DNA of 56,419 bases, from the NCBI GenBank assembly GCA_035760665.1, contig DASTSN010000103.1, positions 1 to 56,419 of the forward strand. Reading direction: 5' to 3'. The notes under the pieces were generated by a model that worked only from the letters and a program-made list of their open reading frames with translations, made no database searches and was not told where the DNA came from. Positions 34,418 to 41,426 of this stretch are shown here, piece after piece. This DNA comes from DASTSN01 sp035760665 (GTDB lineage: Bacteria; Bacteroidota; Bacteroidia; Chitinophagales; Chitinophagaceae). Numbering within the stretch: position 1 is the stretch's first letter; each line of letters opens with the position of its first letter. The position numbers were made by a program, and so were the translations under genes.

Positions 34418-34924
34418 ATGAAACTTAGTGAAGGCAAACAACAATTCATCAGCAGCTGGGGGGCTTTTGGTACCCACTGGGGCATTAACAGGACAATGGC
34501 ACAAATTCACGCCCTGCTGCTGGTAAGTGCTGATCCCCTTAGCCAGGATAATATCATGGACGAACTGAACATCAGCCGCGGAAATGCGAATATGAATATC
34601 CGTGAGTTAATCAACTGGGGCCTGGTAGAGCGGGTGATTCTTACCGGTGAGCGTAAAGAATATTTTGTAGCAGAAAAGGACATCTGGAAAGTAGTACGCC
34701 AAATCATTAAAGAACGAAAAAAAAGAGAATTGGAACCCATGCTGAAATTGCTTAACCAGCTTGTAGAGGTAGAAGGCGACAAAAGGGATAAAAATGTAAA
34801 GACCTTTGTTGATACTGTTAGCAACATTAAAAAGCTCGGGCAACAGGCTGATAAAACACTTGACCTGATGATCAGGGCCGAAGAAAACTGGTTTTTAGCA
34901 TCGCTCAGTAAGTTTTTTAAATAA
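34418..34924 (+). CDS. GbsR/MarR-family transcriptional regulator
   Basis: 168 residues. Winged helix-turn-helix protein: N-terminal helix with FISSWGAFGTHWGINRTMAQIHALLL (regions 10-35), then DPLSQDNIMDELNISRGNANMNIRELINWGLV (about 39-70) as the helix-turn-helix, where the ISRGNANMNIREL recognition helix is typical of GbsR-type regulators, and the beta wing RVILTGERKEYFVAE. The C-terminal half is a long charged helix for dimerisation. GbsR of Bacillus controls choline/betaine genes; Bacteroidota homologues have no established ligand. A palindrome on its promoter suggests autoregulation. Confidence 0.88.
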   Translation: MKLSEGKQQFISSWGAFGTHWGINRTMAQIHALLLVSADPLSQDNIMDELNISRGNANMNIRELINWGLVERVILTGERKEYFVAEKDIWKVVRQIIKERKKRELEPMLKLLNQLVEVEGDKRDKNVKTFVDTVSNIKKLGQQADKTLDLMIRAEENWFLASLSKFFK

Positions 34925-34936
34925 GCATTCACCGGC

Positions 34937-34959
34937 AGCCGGGTAAGCCCGGTTTTTTT
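34937..34959 (+). terminator. Rho-independent terminator after the GbsR-like gene
   Basis: Stem CCGGG (34939-34943) with CCCGG (34948-34952), four-base loop, extended by wobble and A-T pairs, and a run of seven T. It starts 12 bases after the stop codon and separates this gene from the membrane-protein gene at 35005. Confidence 0.75.
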
Positions 34960-34991
34960 ATATTTTTATTTTTCATTTTTTTCTGAAATTT

Positions 34992-35003
34992 TAAAATATT
35001 TTA
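34992..35003 (+). promoter_or_regulatory. 12-base palindrome sharing the core of the GbsR-like operator
   Basis: TAAAATATTTTA is a perfect palindrome ending one base before the ATG at 35005. Its ten-base core AAAATATTTT is the same as the core of the palindrome at 34371-34390. In such AT-rich sequence a chance match is possible. Confidence 0.25.
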
Positions 35004-35004
35004 T

Positions 35005-35352
35005 ATGAAAGCTTTTAAATATGCGGATGTCCTGATCAGTCTCGTACTGATCAGTTTTTTCGGCACCCTGGCATTGACCAGAGGGCTGGATATTTTGATC
35101 ACAGGTTACCTGACCGTTGGAGGTTGGCAGGTCATCAGCATGCTTGTACATATAGTAAAAAAATGGTTTGTCGCTAAAACTGGTGTACGGTATTATTATC
35201 ACTGGCTCAGCTTTTTATTGCTTGTTACATTCTTTATCGGCTCATTATGGCTATTGTTCTACCTCGCACCGTTTATGGCGATTTTCTACACCGGTCTGTG
35301 CATCTATGAAATAAAAAAAATTCGTCCCAGGCCGCTGGCGCTATTAAAATGA
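35005..35352 (+). CDS. Multi-span membrane protein of unknown function
   Basis: 115 residues from an ATG. Three to four hydrophobic segments (about 7-24, 31-48, 63-82, 84-101) and a basic C-terminus (EIKKIRPRPLALLK). I recognise no family. It follows the GbsR-like gene beyond a terminator and has a short palindrome right before its start that shares the core of the putative GbsR-like operator, so it may be a target of that regulator; this is inference. Confidence 0.6.
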   Translation: MKAFKYADVLISLVLISFFGTLALTRGLDILITGYLTVGGWQVISMLVHIVKKWFVAKTGVRYYYHWLSFLLLVTFFIGSLWLLFYLAPFMAIFYTGLCIYEIKKIRPRPLALLK

Positions 35353-35388
35353 GAACTGACATTCCTGGACAATACAGCTGCAAGCTTT

Positions 35389-35419
35389 ATTGAATACCTC
35401 CGGTTTCATTGTAGTTTTG
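35389..35419 (+). promoter_or_regulatory. Promoter of the CoA-binding protein gene (ATTG-N19-TAGTTTTG)
   Basis: ATTG at 35389-35392, 19-base spacer, and TAGTTTTG at 35412-35419, an exact TAnnTTTG. Four bases remain before the ATG at 35424, so the mRNA should be leaderless or nearly so. Confidence 0.5.
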
Positions 35420-35423
35420 CCGG

Positions 35424-35792
35424 ATGCATACAAATAAGAAAACCCTGGTACTTGGCGCATCGGATCATCCTTCCCGGTACAGTTTCCTTGCGATGCAGCG
35501 CTTACAGGCAAAGGATCACCCGGTTGTGGCAATTGGGAAGCGTAAAGCAAAAGTGGGCAACATCCTGATTGAAACAACTAAGCAGGACTGGCAGGATATC
35601 GACACGGTCACCATCTATTTGAATCCGCAAAATCAAAAAGATTATTACGACTATATTTTATCCTTGCGCCCTTCCCGCGTGATCTTTAACCCCGGTGCTG
35701 AAAACCCGGAACTGGAGGCTTTGTGCAAACAGCACAACATAAATCCCGTTGAGGCATGCACGTTAGTTTTGCTCAGTACAGGCCAATACTAA
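35424..35792 (+). CDS. CoA-binding domain protein (YccU-like)
   Basis: 122 residues, the usual size of single-domain CoA-binding proteins. Rossmann-type fold: first strand and loop TLVLGASDHPSRYSFLAMQRL (regions 7-27), then KDHPVVAIGKRKAKVGNI and DTVTIYLNPQNQKDYYDYIL, followed by RVIFNPGAENPELEALCKQHN, where NPGAENPEL is the family signature. E. coli YccU is the nearest known relative; the biological role is not established. The gene stands alone, with 236 bases before the next gene in which I see only a weak hairpin (35820-35844). Confidence 0.88.
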   Translation: MHTNKKTLVLGASDHPSRYSFLAMQRLQAKDHPVVAIGKRKAKVGNILIETTKQDWQDIDTVTIYLNPQNQKDYYDYILSLRPSRVIFNPGAENPELEALCKQHNINPVEACTLVLLSTGQY

Positions 35793-36028
35793 ACTTTATA
35801 TTTCCTACTTTTTCTAAGTGAAACTTCTTAGTGATCGAAGTTTTCGGTTACCCCTACACGAAATTCTACGCTTGCCGGGAAAGTAGTAGTCCTTTTTTTA
35901 CACAATTTCTTTTGCTGCGCTTTGGATAATACTCCAAAACTTACAAATATTGCAGTACCGTCCCCCAATGAGAACTGCAGTGCAGATCTTGCCTGCTTGT
36001 AAGATTTTTTTGACTAAAATAATATCCA

Positions 36029-36499
36029 ATGAAATACCTGATAACAGGCTTTCTCAGCCTTGCTGTCATCTGCTTTCATAGTAACGGTTTTGCGCAGAAA
36101 TCCGTTTCGAAAGACACTGACCACGGTGGCCATGACAAACCGGCCCTCTTCTACGATCTTCCCGATCAGTTGCCGCTGCAGCCTGCCGTCATGCAATCCT
36201 TATTGAATACCACGACCGGCCAGAAAGTACAAATTACAATGAGTGATAAATTCACGTATGAAGGTGTTGTCTCGTCGGTAACTGCAAAATACAACAATAC
36301 GATTCACAGCGTTTTTATCCGCTCTACCAACAGACCCGGCGCCGGCTTCAACCTGTCGCAGGTTACGCTGCCGGATGGATCTGTAATGTATAGCGGCCGC
36401 ATTATAAGTTTTCAAAGCAGCGACTGTTTTGAACTTAAGAAAATAGATGACCGATATTATTTAGTAAAAAGGAATTTTAATGACTTGGTAAATGACTGA
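36029..36499 (+). CDS. Exported protein of unknown function
   Basis: 156 residues from an ATG. Signal peptide (about 1-23, cleavage after FAQ). The mature protein has a His/Asp-rich start (DTDHGGHDKP), then a beta-rich region with TTGQKVQITMSDKFTYEGVV, HSVFIRSTNRPGAGF and GRIISFQSSDCFELKKIDDRYYLVKRNF. The pattern resembles a small SH3- or Sm-like barrel in which a short loop is followed by strands, but no family is recognised. It precedes the secreted metalloprotease gene by 78 bases on the same strand, separated by an 18-base inverted repeat. Confidence 0.65.
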   Translation: MKYLITGFLSLAVICFHSNGFAQKSVSKDTDHGGHDKPALFYDLPDQLPLQPAVMQSLLNTTTGQKVQITMSDKFTYEGVVSSVTAKYNNTIHSVFIRSTNRPGAGFNLSQVTLPDGSVMYSGRIISFQSSDCFELKKIDDRYYLVKRNFNDLVND

Positions 36500-36540
36500 C
36501 AGCGCAATGCCCGTTTTTATATCCGTACTATGAAAACAAT

Positions 36541-36558
36541 GTTCTGATCAATCAGAAC
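36541..36558 (+). repeat. 18-base inverted repeat upstream of the metalloprotease gene
   Basis: GTTCTGATCAATCAGAAC: eight-base perfect arms around two bases. No T run follows on either strand, so an operator fits better than a terminator. It ends 19 bases before the ATG at 36578. Confidence 0.45.
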
Positions 36559-36577
36559 TTGTAAAATCCGCCTGATT

Positions 36578-38182
36578 ATGAAAAACCAGTTTCGCTCCGT
36601 TCTAGTTGCAGTATTTGCAATCTGTGCTGTAAAAGTTTCCGCGCAGGTACCTGTCCTGAGCAGTTATCCATCCGCTTCCACCGTCTTGTTTCTAGATTTT
36701 GATGGACAGTATGTGACAGGTACCAGCTGGAACTACAACGGCCCTATCAATTGTGCAGCTTCGGGTCTGAATACATTCCAGATCACTGAAGTGTTCAACC
36801 GGGTAGCCGAAGATTACCGGCCATTTAACATCAATGTAACCACAGACTCAACCAAATACTTTAGTGCCCCGGTAAATCATCGCATAAGAGTGATCGTTAC
36901 CGTAACCAATGGATGGTACCCGGGAGTGGGTGGTGTATCATTTGTGGGTTCCTTTAATTTTGGCGATGATACGCCCTGTTTTGTCTTTACAGGCCCTTCC
37001 GCCCTTGGGTATAATCCTAAATATGTAGCGGAAGCCGCTTCGCATGAAGCCGGTCACACTTTGGGTCTTTACCACCAGGCGGTTTATGACTCCACCTGCA
37101 AAAAAGTTTCTGATTATAACTCTGGCACAGGATCAGGAGAAATTGGCTGGGCGCCGATTATGGGTGTGGGTTACTACGAAAACATGACGCTCTGGAATTT
37201 TGGCCCCAACCCTTACGGTTGCGCTCAGACGCAGAACGACCTGCAGGTGATTACCACACAAAATGGTTTTACGTACAGGTCAGATGATTATTCCAATAGT
37301 TTCGCCTCCTCACAAAGTCTTTCTTTTACCGGCGATTCCACCATTATCAGTGGCATCATTGAACAAAATACCGACCAGGATATTTTTAAACTGGATATGC
37401 CAACGGCTGCCCAATTAAAACTGAATGCAATGCCATTTAACGTTGGCAATAATAATTCGGGTTCAAACCTCGATATGCAGCTGACGATTTACAATGAATC
37501 ACAGACTCAGTCAAGTGTATACAATCCCGGTAATCTACTCAGCGCTATTGTAGATACACCTTTGAATGCAGGCACTTATTACATTAAAGTTGAAGGGAAG
37601 GGAAACAAATATGCACCCAACTATGCCAGCCTTGGTTCCTACTCACTCAAGGCAACCATTGGCTCCGGTACACCATTACCACTGCACAGGCTGGAGCTTT
37701 CCGGGAGTATTGCCGGATACCGGCATAACCTGAGCTGGCTGATTGAAGCCGAGGAAAAGGTAGCTGGCCAATCCATCGAAGTATCTACAGACGGCGAACA
37801 TTTTAACAGCTTAGTTTCCCTGCCGGAAGGCTCCCGTTCGTATAGCTACACACCCGATGCATCAGGTAACCTGCTTTACAGAATGCATGTAACTTTCGAC
37901 AACGGCAAAGAATATTATTCAAATATTATTTCGTTGCGTACTGGCGGCGAAACACAAAAACCCAAACTCCTGAGCAATATCATTCAGCAAAACAAACTTT
38001 CTATAATGAGTCCTGTGGCTTTCCGCTACCAGGTAGTTGATATGGCGGGCCGTACGATACTGCAGGGCCAGCTGGCTGCCGGAATGAATGATCTCAACAC
38101 ACCTGTTTTGAAAGCCGGCATGTATTTCATCCGGTTCAATAATGGACAAAACCAGGTAACAGAAAAATTCGTAAAAGAATAA
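36578..38182 (+). CDS. Secreted zinc metalloprotease (metzincin) with T9SS sorting domain
   Basis: 534 residues from an ATG. Signal peptide about 1-22 (VSAQ). The zinc motif is H156-E157-x-x-H160-x-x-G-x-x-H166 (HEAGHTLGLYH), and a Met-turn (PIMGVGY, about 197) follows, so the catalytic domain is a metzincin. A pre-peptidase C-terminal (PPC)-like beta domain spans about 245-365. The last 75 residues form a type A T9SS C-terminal signal (LKAGMYFIRFNNGQNQVTEK), which directs export across the outer membrane. PorT of the same pathway is encoded at 40639. No pro-domain with a cysteine switch is evident. Substrate unknown. Confidence 0.9.
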   Translation: MKNQFRSVLVAVFAICAVKVSAQVPVLSSYPSASTVLFLDFDGQYVTGTSWNYNGPINCAASGLNTFQITEVFNRVAEDYRPFNINVTTDSTKYFSAPVNHRIRVIVTVTNGWYPGVGGVSFVGSFNFGDDTPCFVFTGPSALGYNPKYVAEAASHEAGHTLGLYHQAVYDSTCKKVSDYNSGTGSGEIGWAPIMGVGYYENMTLWNFGPNPYGCAQTQNDLQVITTQNGFTYRSDDYSNSFASSQSLSFTGDSTIISGIIEQNTDQDIFKLDMPTAAQLKLNAMPFNVGNNNSGSNLDMQLTIYNESQTQSSVYNPGNLLSAIVDTPLNAGTYYIKVEGKGNKYAPNYASLGSYSLKATIGSGTPLPLHRLELSGSIAGYRHNLSWLIEAEEKVAGQSIEVSTDGEHFNSLVSLPEGSRSYSYTPDASGNLLYRMHVTFDNGKEYYSNIISLRTGGETQKPKLLSNIIQQNKLSIMSPVAFRYQVVDMAGRTILQGQLAAGMNDLNTPVLKAGMYFIRFNNGQNQVTEKFVKE

Positions 38183-38219
38183 ATCAGCGCAAGCATAACA
38201 GAACAATAATCCGTACCCT

Positions 38220-38250
38220 TTTGAAATTCAGAGGTTTTTCAATAACTTAG
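38220..38250 (+). promoter_or_regulatory. Promoter of the YkuK-like gene (TTTG-N19-TAACTTAG), partly inside a hairpin
   Basis: TTTG at 38220-38223, 19-base spacer, TAACTTAG at 38243-38250 (one mismatch to TAnnTTTG). The -7 element occupies the loop of the terminator hairpin at 38230-38260, and the ATG is 15 bases downstream. Confidence 0.5.
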
Positions 38251-38265
38251 AAAAACCTCTTTTTT
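38230..38265 (+). terminator. Terminator hairpin touching the YkuK-like start codon
   Basis: Perfect 11-base stem AGAGGTTTTTC (38230-38240) with GAAAAACCTCT (38250-38260), nine-base loop, then a T run that ends at the ATG of the next gene (38266). It lies 47 bases after the metalloprotease stop and is its most likely terminator. Confidence 0.75.
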
Positions 38266-38739
38266 ATGCATTGGAGAAAATTTAATGGCGAACCCATTGA
38301 AATCCCTATTTACAATGCAGTGGAAAACGCAATCAAACGCGAGTCAGAAAAAGGATTCCGCTTAAAAGTTTGTATCGGCACCGATTCCCAGGTAAAGGGT
38401 AAGGAAACCGAGTTTGCCACTGTCATTGTTTTCCTGCGGGAAGGTCATGGTGGGTTTATGTTCATCCACAATGAAAAAACCCGCCAGCAGTTTTCCATCA
38501 AGGAGCGGATGTTACTGGAAGTAGCAAAAAGCATCGATATTGCTTATGCACTTTGTAACCTGTTTACCATTTATAATGTAGACATGGAAGTGCATGCTGA
38601 CATTAACACCAACCCGCATTTCAAAAGCAATGATGCACTCAAAGAAGCAATGGGTTACATCCTGGGAATGGGCTTTGCGTTTAAAGCAAAACCAGAAGCT
38701 TTTGCCAGCAGTAGCTGTGCAAACAAGATTGTAAACTAA
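38266..38739 (+). CDS. YkuK/DUF458-like RNase H-fold protein
   Basis: 157 residues from an ATG. Matches the DUF458 family (Bacillus YkuK): CIGTDSQVKGKETEFATVIVFL (about 37-58) with the aspartate of the first RNase H-like strand, HNEKTRQQFSIKERMLLEVAKSI and the second acidic strand EVHADINTNPHFKSN (about 109-123). These acidic residues suggest a nuclease fold, but no activity has been assigned to the family that I know of. Its promoter seems to sit within the terminator of the upstream gene. Confidence 0.82.
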   Translation: MHWRKFNGEPIEIPIYNAVENAIKRESEKGFRLKVCIGTDSQVKGKETEFATVIVFLREGHGGFMFIHNEKTRQQFSIKERMLLEVAKSIDIAYALCNLFTIYNVDMEVHADINTNPHFKSNDALKEAMGYILGMGFAFKAKPEAFASSSCANKIVN

Positions 38740-38860
38740 GCACTTTCTCACGCATCAGCATAGTATGACCGGGAGAGGATTTCTTCCGGTGATAAGGATC
38801 TTTCTCTCTATAAACCAGGGTGAATTATTTCTTAAAAGACTGTTTGCTTGAAAAAGCAAA

Positions 38861-39079
38861 TCAATTGTTCTTTGACCTGCTTTCCCGGGCAGGTAAAACA
38901 AATACTTTTTCTATAGAAACGGTGCCTGCAGCAGCTTTAGCCTGCCGGACCCTGAAGCCCAGGTAAAGCTTATCGAGGCTTTGACTTTGCCGTTTGGCAA
39001 ATGAAAAGGTGAGAAAAACCAAAACAAAGAGTACGACGACCATATTTTTTTCGCTGAAGAAAGCTTTAATCCTGTCCAT
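38861..39079 (-). CDS. Small single-span membrane protein
   Basis: 72 residues from an ATG. One hydrophobic segment (about 13-28, MVVVLFVLVFLTFSFA) followed by a basic, polar tail (KRQSQSLDKLYLGFRVRQAKAAAG). It reads like a short membrane-anchored protein of unknown family; the frame covers most of the gap between the YkuK-like gene and ysxC, and codon use is ordinary. I call it real with moderate confidence because of the well-formed topology, and because nothing else explains this strand. Confidence 0.5.
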   Translation of the reverse strand: MDRIKAFFSEKNMVVVLFVLVFLTFSFAKRQSQSLDKLYLGFRVRQAKAAAGTVSIEKVFVLPARESRSKNN

Positions 39080-39145
39080 AGATAGCTTGTAATACGCACA
39101 AAATAAAGGGTTAATTTCTAAATAACCAATTGGACAACGGAACCG

Positions 39146-39766
39146 TCAGGAAAATTTGGGTAACGTGGCATTTAGTTTTTTTATATAGGCCAGCAGTTCA
39201 TTCCTTCCTTCTTTTTTTACTGCCGATGTAATAAAATAGGGCGGTATCTCGGCCCAGCTTTCTTTCATCGCCGTTAAGAAGGCCTGCACCTGATTGTGGG
39301 TTTGTTGATCCTTATTCTTATCGCTTTTGGTAAACACCAAAACAAAGGGGATTTGCCACTCGCCCAGTTGATTTACAAAGGACAGGTCGATATCCTGTGG
39401 AGCGTGCCGGCTGTCAATCAGCACGAACAAAGTCACAAGGTTTTCCCGCTTCCGGATGTAATCTTCTATCATTTTGCTCCAGCCCTTGCGCTGCTTTTGC
39501 GCCACTTTCGCATATCCATAACCGGGAAGATCTACGAGGTACCATGCCCGTTTATCATCCGACACGATTTCAAAATGATTAATCAGCCTGGTTTTTCCGG
39601 GTGTAGCCGAAATTTTTGCCAGTTTGCTGCGGTTGCAGAGCATGTTAATCAGCGATGATTTTCCCACATTACTGCGGCCAATAAATGCATACTCGGGTTT
39701 ATTGGCTTTCGGGCAACCGCCTACAGCGGCACTGCTGATCAGGTAACTGGCTGAAATGATTTCCAT
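39146..39766 (-). CDS. ysxC: Ribosome biogenesis GTPase YsxC/EngB
   Basis: GTPase needed for assembly of the large ribosomal subunit. 206 residues from the ATG at 39766 (a GTG three codons upstream is in frame). G1 GRSNVGKSSLIN (about 29-40), G2/G3 region TPGKTRLINHF and LVDLPGYGYAKV, G4 TKSDK (near 146) and G5 TSAVKKEG (near 180), in the order and spacing of the EngB family. Divergent from ubiE, with 153 bases between the two start codons. Confidence 0.95.
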   Translation of the reverse strand: MEIISASYLISSAAVGGCPKANKPEYAFIGRSNVGKSSLINMLCNRSKLAKISATPGKTRLINHFEIVSDDKRAWYLVDLPGYGYAKVAQKQRKGWSKMIEDYIRKRENLVTLFVLIDSRHAPQDIDLSFVNQLGEWQIPFVLVFTKSDKNKDQQTHNQVQAFLTAMKESWAEIPPYFITSAVKKEGRNELLAYIKKLNATLPKFS

Positions 39767-39905
39767 ATCCCCCACAAAATAACGGATGAAAACCGAATGA
39801 CCTGATCAAATGTTATATTTCAATTTCCAGGGCCGGTAGCCAAGGAAGCAGGCTGTAATAAGGTTTTCTTCCATTGCATCGCACCGGCACAACCTAATTA
39901 TCGAT

Positions 39906-39913
39906 TAACTTTG
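39906..39913 (+). promoter_or_regulatory. -7 element of ubiE (TAACTTTG)
   Basis: Exact match to TAnnTTTG, six bases before the ATG at 39920. There is no TTTG at the -33 distance. If used, transcription would start at or within a few bases of the start codon. Confidence 0.4.
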
Positions 39914-39919
39914 CCGCCC

Positions 39920-40678
39920 ATGAATAAAAGTCTGCCACACGATCATATTACCCCTTTTGATGATGCCGCCACCAGCAAAAAGCAGCAGGTGGCTGATATG
40001 TTTAACCGCATTGCCTGCCGCTACGATTTTATGAATCGACTGCTCTCGGCCGGTATTGACCGTGGTTGGCGAAAAAAAGCCATCAACCTGCTGAAAAATG
40101 TACCCCACGATCATATACTTGATGTGGCAAGTGGCACAGCAGATATGGCCATTATGGCGGCCAAACGACTGAAACCCCAAAAAATTACGGGTATCGATAT
40201 TTCGGCAGAAATGCTGGCGCTTGGCAGAAAAAAGGTTGAAAAAGAGGGTCTTACAAATGTTATTGCTTTGCAAACAGGCGATAGTGAAACAATAAACTTT
40301 CCTTCTCATTCGTTTGATGCCATAATGGTCGCTTTTGGGGTGCGGAATTTTGAAAACCTCGAAGCCGGCTTGCAGGAAATGCTGCGGGTGCTGAAACCAG
40401 GCGGCCGCCTGGTAGTGCTGGAGTTTTCAAAACCCAGTAATGGTATAGCCCGCAAATTTTACAATTTGTACATGGGCATCGTGGCACCGGAAGTAGCGAA
40501 ATGGTTTTCAAAAAATAAAAAAGCGTACCAATATTTAAATGAATCAGCAAAGGCGTTCCCGGACAGGCAGGATTTTATAGATATATTAAATCACATTGGT
40601 TATTCCGATACCTCTTACAAAACTTTAAGCTTAGGAATATGTTGCATTTACAGTGGAAGAAAGCCGGTAAGCTCATAA
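39920..40678 (+). CDS. ubiE: Demethylmenaquinone methyltransferase
   Basis: SAM-dependent methyltransferase that makes menaquinone from demethylmenaquinone (UbiE/MenG family). 252 residues from the ATG at 39920; a TTG nine bases upstream is in frame. Family signatures: NRIACRYDFMNRLLSAGIDRGWRKK (parts of residues 28-52), DVASGTADMAI (SAM loop, near 67-77), the DAIMVAFGVRNFEN stretch (near 131) and VLKPGGRLVVLEFSKP (near 155). Menaquinone is the normal quinone of Bacteroidota, so MenG is the more likely activity. Its 3' end overlaps porT by 40 bases. Confidence 0.95.
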   Translation: MNKSLPHDHITPFDDAATSKKQQVADMFNRIACRYDFMNRLLSAGIDRGWRKKAINLLKNVPHDHILDVASGTADMAIMAAKRLKPQKITGIDISAEMLALGRKKVEKEGLTNVIALQTGDSETINFPSHSFDAIMVAFGVRNFENLEAGLQEMLRVLKPGGRLVVLEFSKPSNGIARKFYNLYMGIVAPEVAKWFSKNKKAYQYLNESAKAFPDRQDFIDILNHIGYSDTSYKTLSLGICCIYSGRKPVSS

Positions 40679-41376
40679 CCACACTGGTTGTTGTTAGTAG
40701 TTTCTCCTGCCTGTGCCTGCAAGCTTTTTCACAAACCGATCTCAACTTATACGACCACGATAGTAAGCCTTATTATTTTGGCATTACGCTGGGCTCCAAT
40801 ATCGCCAGGTTTCATACCGAACTGCACCCGCAATTTTTACAAGGCGACAGCATAATGGTGGCTGAACCTGCCAACGCAGGTGGGTTTGCCCTGGGCCTAG
40901 CCGCCACTGCCCGCCTCACCAACCGTTTTGAAGCACGTTTTAATCCGCAACTGATCTTTACAGAACGGGATCTTTTCTACAAGCTGAAATATCCCGATGC
41001 CGACTTGGGCACTGATATAACAAAAAAAATTGAATCCGTAATCGTCAGTTTCCCGGTTCAAATAAAATTCAACAGCGACCGCATTGGAAATTTTCGTGTA
41101 TACATGCTCGGTGGTGTAAAGGGAGATATTGACCTGGCATCGAATGCAAGAGCCAAAAAAGCTGATGACCTGGTAAAAATCAACAAATATGATTTTGGTG
41201 TCGAAGCCGGCATAGGGTTCAACTTTTATTTTCCCAGTTTTATTTTCTCACCTGAAATTAAAATTAGCAATGGCATTAGCAACCTGCACAGCCGGGATGA
41301 AAACTTAAAATATTCCAATGTGCTGGATCGCATTCAGTCCCGCATGATTGTCTTTTCCATTCACCTGGAGGGTTAA
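40639..41376 (+). CDS. porT: PorT-family outer-membrane protein (T9SS)
   Basis: Beta-barrel protein required for type IX secretion and, in gliding relatives, motility. 245 residues from an ATG inside the 3' end of ubiE. Signal/membrane segment about 10-31 (ending AFSQ), then strands typical of the barrel: YYFGITLGSNIARFHTEL, GFALGLAATARLTNRFEARFNPQL, and FVEAGIGFNFYFPSF-like stretch (actual FGVEAGIGFNFYFPSFIFSPEI), ending MIVFSIHLEG. The order ubiE-porT occurs across Bacteroidota and supports the call. The 40-base overlap suggests coupled translation. The window also encodes a T9SS cargo at 36578. Confidence 0.85.
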   Translation: MLHLQWKKAGKLITTLVVVSSFSCLCLQAFSQTDLNLYDHDSKPYYFGITLGSNIARFHTELHPQFLQGDSIMVAEPANAGGFALGLAATARLTNRFEARFNPQLIFTERDLFYKLKYPDADLGTDITKKIESVIVSFPVQIKFNSDRIGNFRVYMLGGVKGDIDLASNARAKKADDLVKINKYDFGVEAGIGFNFYFPSFIFSPEIKISNGISNLHSRDENLKYSNVLDRIQSRMIVFSIHLEG

Positions 41377-41426
41377 TTTTTTGATTGCAAAAACCAGGGT
41401 CTTCTGCACTGCATGTTGCTGTCCCT

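Noticed and set aside
35820..35844. Hairpin AAACTTC/GAAGTTT after the CoA-binding protein gene
   Set aside because: Seven-base AT-rich stem followed by only four T on the plus strand; too weak to call a terminator.
39831..39890. tRNA-like stretch (GCCGGT ... ACCGGC with an AGCC/GGCT D-arm-like hairpin) upstream of ubiE
   Set aside because: The 5' and 3' arms are only about 57 bases apart, there is no TpsiC arm next to the 3' acceptor strand and no acceptable anticodon arm.
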